From: a virus
Length of the DNA: 64,000 nucleotides
Virus record (IMG/VR): IMGVR_UViG_3300042566_001512
Coordinates: 62,001 to 126,000 of that record
Strand: one strand, 5' to 3'
Position numbers and translations under genes: made by a program. This document shows positions 58,756-64,000 of the stretch, piece by piece. A model generated the notes under the pieces. That model was given only the letters and a program-made list of their open reading frames with translations, did no database searches and had not been told where the DNA came from. The number at the start of each line of letters is the position of its first letter. The first letter of the stretch is position 1.

Positions 58756-60396
58756 ATGTTCCCCAGGTCAATCCGAGATAGAATCAAAGAAGACACACCA
58801 AAGCTAAATCCGCTTTTGGCCAACGGTGTGGCAATAGAGCACATAAACGCAACAACAAACGGTTACACCAGAAACGTAGAGCACTACATAGACACAATTA
58901 TGCGAAGTGCCTTTAACGGGTTCTTACCGGGATTCCAATATGTAGGCTTTAGAAGAACAACGCCGGTTGAGGAGTTCAGGGAAGTTACAAAGAAGAGAAA
59001 CTCTTCTAAGGCCACAATTGACGTTGCCAGACATGACGCCTATATGGTGGAATACATGTTCAGGTATAACGGGGTTCCTATAAGCAGATTTATGTATCTT
59101 CCATTTGTCGGTGACGCCGGAACGATACATATAAGCGGCAGCAGATTCGTAGTAACCCCTATTCTGTCGGATAGAGTAATATCCGTAGGACTAAATAACG
59201 TCTTTGTCAGACTGCTTAAAGCAAAACTTACGTTCAATAGACTTCCCCACTATTACCTGGCTAACGATGTCAGAGAGAACGTTCAAGTTGCTTGGTCTGA
59301 GATTTATAACGACAAATCCACTGGAGTAATGAAGGTAAAGAAAACGGTGAATGCCGAATGTGCATTGGCGCATTACCTTTTCTGTAAGTACGGGTTTGAA
59401 GAAACATTCAAAAGGTTCGCTAATTGTAGTCCGGTGGTAGGAAATGCCGAAACTATAAATGAAAACAAATACCCGAGGGAGCAATGGGTTATCTGCTCTA
59501 GTAGCGGTGTAAAGCCAAAGGGATATGGTAAGACATATTACGAAACCAACTATGTAAAGGTCGCAATCCCTAGAGACAAATACACGCCAATGGTAAAGAA
59601 TCTACTAGGCGGTTTCTTTTATTGCGTTGACCACTTCCCCTCCAGAATAAAATCCGAATACGTAAACAGCACTAGACTGTGGATGATACTATTGGGTCAC
59701 CTTATCTGGTCGGGAAATATCGGAGAGGGCAAGCTGTATAACGACGTGGCTGATCACATAGCGTCTTTGGATGAATATATCGATACTCTGCTTACATCAA
59801 ATTTAAAGGACATCGGCTATGACTGTCCAGACTTCTATCAATTACTGGCAATCATAATCGATAACTTCAACGAGTGGTTGCTGACCTCAGACGATCGTGT
59901 AAACACGATGTACAATAAAGAGCTTTCTGTATTGTATTACGTTTGTTACGACATCACTAGTGCTATTTTTAAGCTATACTTTAAACTAAAGGCAGCCCAA
60001 AAGAAACCACTGAACGAGAAAAAAATCGTCAAAATAATGACGACTATCTTAAAACCGGGTCTGATTTTTAGACTATCTAAGGACCATGGAGAAATATCCA
60101 CCACTACAGCATCGGGGGATAACAAGGCTCTTAAGATAACAACGATGCTAGTGCCTCAAAGCGGCAGTAGTAGAAACAGGTCCAGAAAAGATAAGAAGGC
60201 AATATCCGACCCCACAAACAGACTACACGCATCGGTAGCCGAAGTGGGAGGCTATGCTAATTTACCAAAGTCAGACCCAACAGGACACTCAAGGTTAAAT
60301 CTGTGTTTGCAAATAGAACCAAACGGAGTAGTTAAACGAGACCATCGTTTTGTAGAACTGCTAGATAGCGTCCAAGCATCATTTAAACGAACATAA
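58756..60396 (+). CDS. RNA polymerase beta subunit, N-terminal fragment (phage multisubunit RNAP)
   Basis: Two segments look like the RNA polymerase beta protrusion and fork. Residues 122-141, GTIHISGSRFVVTPILSDRV, follow the bacterial pattern GTFIINGTERVIVSQL. Residues about 487-525, SDPTNRLHASVAEVGG...SDPTGHSRLNLCLQIEPNGVV, follow the pattern around the rifampicin region (RRLSALGPGG...[20 protein letters not shown]). Jumbo phages of the phiKZ group encode beta and beta' split into several proteins, and one beta fragment lies close to the capsid gene. Length 546 fits such a fragment. The remaining subunits must lie outside this window. The match is by eye. Confidence 0.6.
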   Translation: MFPRSIRDRIKEDTPKLNPLLANGVAIEHINATTNGYTRNVEHYIDTIMRSAFNGFLPGFQYVGFRRTTPVEEFREVTKKRNSSKATIDVARHDAYMVEYMFRYNGVPISRFMYLPFVGDAGTIHISGSRFVVTPILSDRVISVGLNNVFVRLLKAKLTFNRLPHYYLANDVRENVQVAWSEIYNDKSTGVMKVKKTVNAECALAHYLFCKYGFEETFKRFANCSPVVGNAETINENKYPREQWVICSSSGVKPKGYGKTYYETNYVKVAIPRDKYTPMVKNLLGGFFYCVDHFPSRIKSEYVNSTRLWMILLGHLIWSGNIGEGKLYNDVADHIASLDEYIDTLLTSNLKDIGYDCPDFYQLLAIIIDNFNEWLLTSDDRVNTMYNKELSVLYYVCYDITSAIFKLYFKLKAAQKKPLNEKKIVKIMTTILKPGLIFRLSKDHGEISTTTASGDNKALKITTMLVPQSGSSRNRSRKDKKAISDPTNRLHASVAEVGGYANLPKSDPTGHSRLNLCLQIEPNGVVKRDHRFVELLDSVQASFKRT

Positions 60397-60403
60397 TCAA
60401 CCC

Positions 60404-62500
60404 ATGATTAACACCAACCAACAATTCCAAGCACTTCCGCATAGCCCCGTACAGCCACAGTATCAGTTTGTTCAAATAAATGTAAACAACTGTCCAGTAA
60501 ACTTGGCGCCCCTGCAAACACAGATTCATCCCGGCCTGGTAAACTATCTTGTCCCTATCGCCGTAACGTGTATCAATGAATTGCAGAATAAGGCCACACA
60601 GAACAGCCTTCGGTTGTTTCTGTTTAATCAGATGGCCGCAAACACTTTCAATAACCAGCTGTTTTTGCAGCTAATGAAATCGGTGTTAGAGTTGGTCGAA
60701 TGCACGGCCGAGCAGGGAGTTCAGCTAGAGAGCGCAATTGAGTACTCGGTGGAAATGACCATTCAGTTGTATGCGCTCAATAACTTGTATACCTACCCAT
60801 CGCTCAACCAGTATGTAGACCCCAACACACAGGCAGGCCTTCAACGTCTTCAGAAAAAGCAGTCTGAGGTGCTTTATGTTCTTAGTCAACACCAGCAGCA
60901 GAAAGCAATGCGTCAACAGCAGATGAGCCCATACGGGTTTCAGCGACCGCAAATGCTTCAGCAAAATGGTATCAGCGACGCTTTTCAACAGCAAAGCAAT
61001 CAATCGTGGCAGACAAAGAGCACGGGTCTATTCTCCTCGCCCATTCAAACTCCAGCCGTCAGTGAGCCTCAAAACGGGACAATGGTAGACGGGTGGGCCG
61101 CTGCAGCTCAGAATTCTCTAAGTCAGATCAACCAGCAGTCACTACCCACCTTGCAGCAGGCCTACCCTTTTCATCAAGAACAAACGCCTTTTAAGTTCAA
61201 CACATCAAATAACGCAGTGCCTGCCGCTCAAGCCGAATCTGCTAAGGTAAACTCTAACCCAGTTCATCAGCAATATGAGAAGTTTTACCATCATCCCGAT
61301 GGCAAACTGATGGTAAAGCATGGAGATCCTGGGGTAAAGTTTAAAATGACAAAGAAGTGGCCGTTTGCACCCAGCCCATCAAACCTAGCCGACGTTTATT
61401 ACGTACTCCACGAAGACGGATCCATGGAGCCGATTATTAAGAAACTCACAAAGGAACAGCAAATGGAAAAATCTCGACATTATGCAATTACAAGCACTCC
61501 CACTGCCCACAGTAAGATCTGGGGTAGCGTCTTGGCCCACGGCGCCGCTGAGCGCCGAGAGGAAGCCGACAACATGTTCGAATCTGGAGAATTTGAAAAA
61601 GGCATTAAGACTGATCTAGATTTCAAGAAATCATCAGTAAATAAGGACGAAATCGTGAAAGACGAAGTGTTTGTTGCCGTTATTTCGGAAGGGGACGCGT
61701 GGAGTCAGACTGACATTAGCCTATCTATTGCCGACCGCGACGATAAGAAATGTACGGCATACGTCAAACCCGTACTTCGTGTTAAGCCAATCGTTTCAAA
61801 GTGCGACACAAAAGATCTAGTGGACAGCCTGAAGGAATGCACCACTTTAGAGCAATGCGCCAGTAAACTAAAAGCGGAAAACTACAGCATAAAGAGTCTC
61901 TCTGACGTGAATCAGCGTCGTCAGCGGCAAACCGTTTTTGGTAAAATTAACAGAACTCTCACGGAGTCGCTTAATCATTATCTCAAATATAAACTGGCCC
62001 TTGGCGGCGTACAAGTAGGGTCGTTTGAAGACGATGGCGGAGAGCTAATTCAGTATTTGAAAGATGAATATCCTGAGCAGTATGCTGCGGCTCTTTCTGA
62101 TAATCAGGCCGTCATTATCAGGACGGTGCTTTCTACCACGTCCGACGACTTTGTTGGATCCGAGTTTGAAGAGTCGCTAAAAGAACAGTATCTATCCGAA
62201 CTGGATATCGGTCAGAACAATTCTCTTTTCTTGTATAGAAAAGAGTTCTTTATGTCCATCAACATGTTTTCAGCGGAGATAAATGAACACGTAGATGATC
62301 AGGCCGATACGATTAGCGTATTCTCTGATAGCTTCCCTCGATTGTATTCTCTGTGTGAACATCTATCATCGTGTGCAAAATCCCTTGATGAGAACGAGGA
62401 TTACGTATATAGCTACTACATGAAAACCCTGGACGACGTGGTGTACGTTGTAAATAGAAGTGCACTTCGCCCAACCACTTTCATTGTTGGACTAAAGTGA
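60404..62500 (+). CDS. Unknown Gln-rich protein (698 aa)
   Basis: Starts 7 bases after the previous stop. Residues 1-280 are Gln/Asn/Pro-rich with runs of QQ and low complexity; 130-260 are probably disordered. Residues 300-698 are more globular (KHGDPGVKFKMTKKWPFAPSP, VVISEGDAWSQTDISLSIADRDDKKC-like stretch). No enzyme motif. The position after the polymerase beta fragment and capsid suggests a structural or transcription-linked role. Ends with a CATA/TATG hairpin. Confidence 0.5.
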   Translation: MINTNQQFQALPHSPVQPQYQFVQINVNNCPVNLAPLQTQIHPGLVNYLVPIAVTCINELQNKATQNSLRLFLFNQMAANTFNNQLFLQLMKSVLELVECTAEQGVQLESAIEYSVEMTIQLYALNNLYTYPSLNQYVDPNTQAGLQRLQKKQSEVLYVLSQHQQQKAMRQQQMSPYGFQRPQMLQQNGISDAFQQQSNQSWQTKSTGLFSSPIQTPAVSEPQNGTMVDGWAAAAQNSLSQINQQSLPTLQQAYPFHQEQTPFKFNTSNNAVPAAQAESAKVNSNPVHQQYEKFYHHPDGKLMVKHGDPGVKFKMTKKWPFAPSPSNLADVYYVLHEDGSMEPIIKKLTKEQQMEKSRHYAITSTPTAHSKIWGSVLAHGAAERREEADNMFESGEFEKGIKTDLDFKKSSVNKDEIVKDEVFVAVISEGDAWSQTDISLSIADRDDKKCTAYVKPVLRVKPIVSKCDTKDLVDSLKECTTLEQCASKLKAENYSIKSLSDVNQRRQRQTVFGKINRTLTESLNHYLKYKLALGGVQVGSFEDDGGELIQYLKDEYPEQYAAALSDNQAVIIRTVLSTTSDDFVGSEFEESLKEQYLSELDIGQNNSLFLYRKEFFMSINMFSAEINEHVDDQADTISVFSDSFPRLYSLCEHLSSCAKSLDENEDYVYSYYMKTLDDVVYVVNRSALRPTTFIVGLK

Positions 62501-62506
62501 TTTAAG

Positions 62507-62539
62507 CATATAGCCCCTGGAGTCTCCAGGGGCTATATG
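62507..62539. terminator. CATA/TATG-type hairpin
   Basis: CATATAGCCCCTGGA-GTC-TCCAGGGGCTATATG, 7 bases after the stop. The stem is nearly identical to the hairpin at 49449. Confidence 0.85.
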
Positions 62540-63022
62540 ACGTTAACCTCTATTAAAAGAAAGGCCCTAATAATTAAACTGAATAAATATTTAAAAATGA
62601 AAGGAAATATATAAATAAAACTAATTATTAATTTAATCCCCAGAAAACAAGTAAAGGATTATTATAGAATTTATTGTCTACAGTTTCCCCCTAGTTAACT
62701 TATCCGTCATAAACAGTGAACGTCTACTTTATTAAAGAGTAGACAAAATAATAGCTATTTACTACTTAGCCGCTATTATTTTGTAAGCTAATTTAAATCA
62801 ATATCAAAAAACCTGTAAGTTTAAACAAAAAGACAAAACCCCGGCAGAGAGTAAAAACACAAATGGACCAACTAATTATAAACCATTGGAGGTAGAGTAT
62901 AAAGGTTTCTACGCGCCAAAGTGAGTTAAGCACCAAGCGCACAACCTAGTACATAGGTAGTAAACAGAATAAAGACCATTTAAAAAATAGAAGTATAGTA
63001 TTTGAAATACATATAAACGCGA
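62540..63022 (+). other. AT-rich gap without genes
   Basis: No credible coding frame. It contains hairpin GTCTACT...AGTAGAC (62722-62744) and stem CAAAATAATAGC / GCTATTATTTTG (62744-62783) with a 16-base loop. The rest (62810-63010) has no recognisable element. Confidence 0.4.
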
Positions 63023-63057
63023 CATAATAGCCCAGGAGAAAATCCTGGGCTATTATG
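63023..63057. terminator. CATA/TATG-type hairpin
   Basis: CATAATAGCCCAGGA / TCCTGGGCTATTATG with a 5-base loop. Confidence 0.8.
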
Positions 63058-63087
63058 CAAAAAGTCTCATTTTATTTTTTTTCAGTC

Positions 63088-63125
63088 ACATATATCTAAG
63101 CTGAATAGAAGCAATAGTGTTTCTA
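63088..63125 (+). promoter_or_regulatory. Promoter box plus leader hairpin (copy of 35085)
   Basis: TCACATATATCTAAGCTG, then AGAAGCA-ATAG-TGTTTCT. It differs from the 35085 element at only a few positions over 40 bases. Confidence 0.6.
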
Positions 63126-63150
63126 AAATTTTATTTTTAAGGCTTTTAAA

Positions 63151-63297
63151 ATGGTCTTCCGTGTTTGCGTGTGCAAAGCACTTTCTGTGGCGCCGGCCCT
63201 AGTCTCCAGGTGCTACTACAAGCTGGGTGGGTATCGCCCAGAATCCACTATTATTGCCTGTATTGCAAGATGCGCATTTCAGTTCTTTTCGTCATAA
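63151..63297 (+). CDS. Small Cys-rich protein (48 aa)
   Basis: AAGG about 10 bases before the ATG, 55 bases after a promoter box. Hydrophobic with Cys pairs (RVCVCKAL, CIARCAFQFF). G+C higher than the flanks. Its stop is at the foot of the next hairpin. Short, but transcription signals support it. Confidence 0.45.
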   Translation: MVFRVCVCKALSVAPALVSRCYYKLGGYRPESTIIACIARCAFQFFSS

Positions 63298-63336
63298 ATA
63301 ATACACCCTTGGACTTTTTGTCCAAGGGTGTATTAT
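63298..63336. terminator. Bidirectional CATA/TATG hairpin between convergent genes
   Basis: ATAATACACCCTTGGAC / GTCCAAGGGTGTATTAT with a 5-base loop; preceded by CATAA and followed by G. It serves both the 63151 gene and the minus-strand gene ending at 63353. Confidence 0.85.
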
Positions 63337-63352
63337 GCCTTTTATTTTTTAT

Positions 63353-64000
63353 TTATAATGTTCCGGTTTGGTCTTCCGGTTCAGAATCTGGAGAGCCTTG
63401 GTCGGCCTGACCAGGTGCCACCTGTTGCTGATTTTCAGTGGTCTGTGATTGAGCTTCTAAATTGCCCTGCTGATTAACTTCTCCAAGCTGATCGGCCCCA
63501 CCTCCTAACTCGTCACCTCCACCAAATACATCACCGCCTTCGGGCTCTTCACTTGGGGGAGGCACATCCTCTGGAGGCTTAAAGCCTAGTTCGTCTGAAG
63601 CCTCTTCCATTTTTTTCTTGATGGTGTTCATTACGGCCACCGTGGGCACCATGGACCTTATAAGAGATAACAGATGAGACTCCGTATCCGCAGGCATATC
63701 TATCGATGCTCGACCTTCTTCATTTAGGCTAGTTATGTCAGCCAGCTCAGTGAGTATACCCTTTTCAGTAAGGTACTTTCGAATAAAGTGAGCTTTGTAA
63801 AGAGCCTTTAAAGTTTCAATGTTTTGCGAAAACTCGCCCATTGAATTTTCGTTTATGATCTGGTCATTCATGTACGCCAAATCAATAGCTTTGTCTACTG
63901 CCGAAGAGTACGATTCTAAATCTGTCATCTGCTGCTCAAGAGTGACAGAAGTCGGTTTAGGTAACTCAACACAAAAGTTATCGACGAAATGATTAAGTAA
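63353..64000 (-). CDS. 3' part of a large minus-strand virion gene, possibly the portal (5' end outside window)
   Basis: On the minus strand the frame is open through the right edge: before the ATG at 63928 it reads ...NFCVELPKPTSVTLEQQ without a stop, so the gene begins beyond 64000. The visible 215 residues comprise a helical region (LESYSSAVDKAIDLAYMN) and an acidic Gly/Pro/Gln tail from about residue 115 of the visible ATG onward. A (V/I)xLPKPxxxxLEQQ segment followed by helices is reminiscent of the C-terminal end of phage portal proteins, and portal genes lie near the capsid gene in related phages. This identification is tentative. Confidence 0.4.
   Translation of the reverse strand, partial: LLNHFVDNFCVELPKPTSVTLEQQMTDLESYSSAVDKAIDLAYMNDQIINENSMGEFSQNIETLKALYKAHFIRKYLTEKGILTELADITSLNEEGRASIDMPADTESHLLSLIRSMVPTVAVMNTIKKKMEEASDELGFKPPEDVPPPSEEPEGGDVFGGGDELGGGADQLGEVNQQGNLEAQSQTTENQQQVAPGQADQGSPDSEPEDQTGTL

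Overview
This window looks like about 64 kb from the genome of a large (jumbo-type) tailed bacteriophage, probably a myovirus distantly related to the phiKZ group. The reasons are dense, mostly plus-strand genes with short overlaps, a major capsid protein of about 730 residues, several paralogous internal-head-type proteins, and a large nucleotide and replication gene set (tmk, thyA, nrdA, nrdB, NAD-dependent ligase, DnaB-like and SF2 helicases). A gene two places after the capsid gene reads like the N-terminal half of an RNA polymerase beta subunit, as expected for phages with their own multisubunit polymerase. The relationship is inferred from pattern recognition only. The host is probably a Gram-negative bacterium, since the window encodes a lipoprotein, a secreted transglycosylase and an endolysin. 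It may be richer in G+C than the phage.

Layout. 1-8.7 kb: virion genes, with three related internal-head-like proteins bracketing four probable tail or baseplate structural genes. 9.0-20.4 kb: nucleotide metabolism and DNA or nucleotide processing (thymidylate kinase, thymidylate synthase, ribonucleotide reductase, DHH phosphoesterase, macro domain, SF2 helicase). 20.5-29.7 kb: accessory region with a transglycosylase, small membrane proteins, a CAU-anticodon tRNA next to a TilS-like enzyme, a tRNA-Leu(UAA) split by a group I intron and nested with an HNH nuclease inside a broken tRNA, a 1.1 kb non-coding stretch, tRNA-Arg(UCU) and a Panacea-domain protein. 29.7-33.9 kb, minus strand: endolysin, tail proteins, a cysteine protease-like protein and a lipoprotein. 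34-45.8 kb: many small accessory genes, a homing-type endonuclease that sits on a broken gene copy, a Nudix protein and an HD protein. 46-52 kb: ligA and small genes, plus a minus-strand papain/transglutaminase-like protein. 52.3-64 kb: DnaB-like helicase, capsid, polymerase beta fragment, other virion or unknown genes, and at the right edge the 3' part of a minus-strand gene that may be the portal.

Two signals recur in almost every intergenic gap. One is a family of more than twenty hairpins whose arms end in CATA and TATG, so that both strands present TATG at the hairpin foot. The other is an AT-rich box close to ACATATTAC or TATATTAC, usually about 20-45 bases after such a hairpin and just before a gene. 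Together they look like terminator-promoter cassettes read by a phage polymerase. The three tRNAs decode AUA (if lysidine-modified), UUA and AGA, codons used heavily by most genes here but avoided by the capsid gene.
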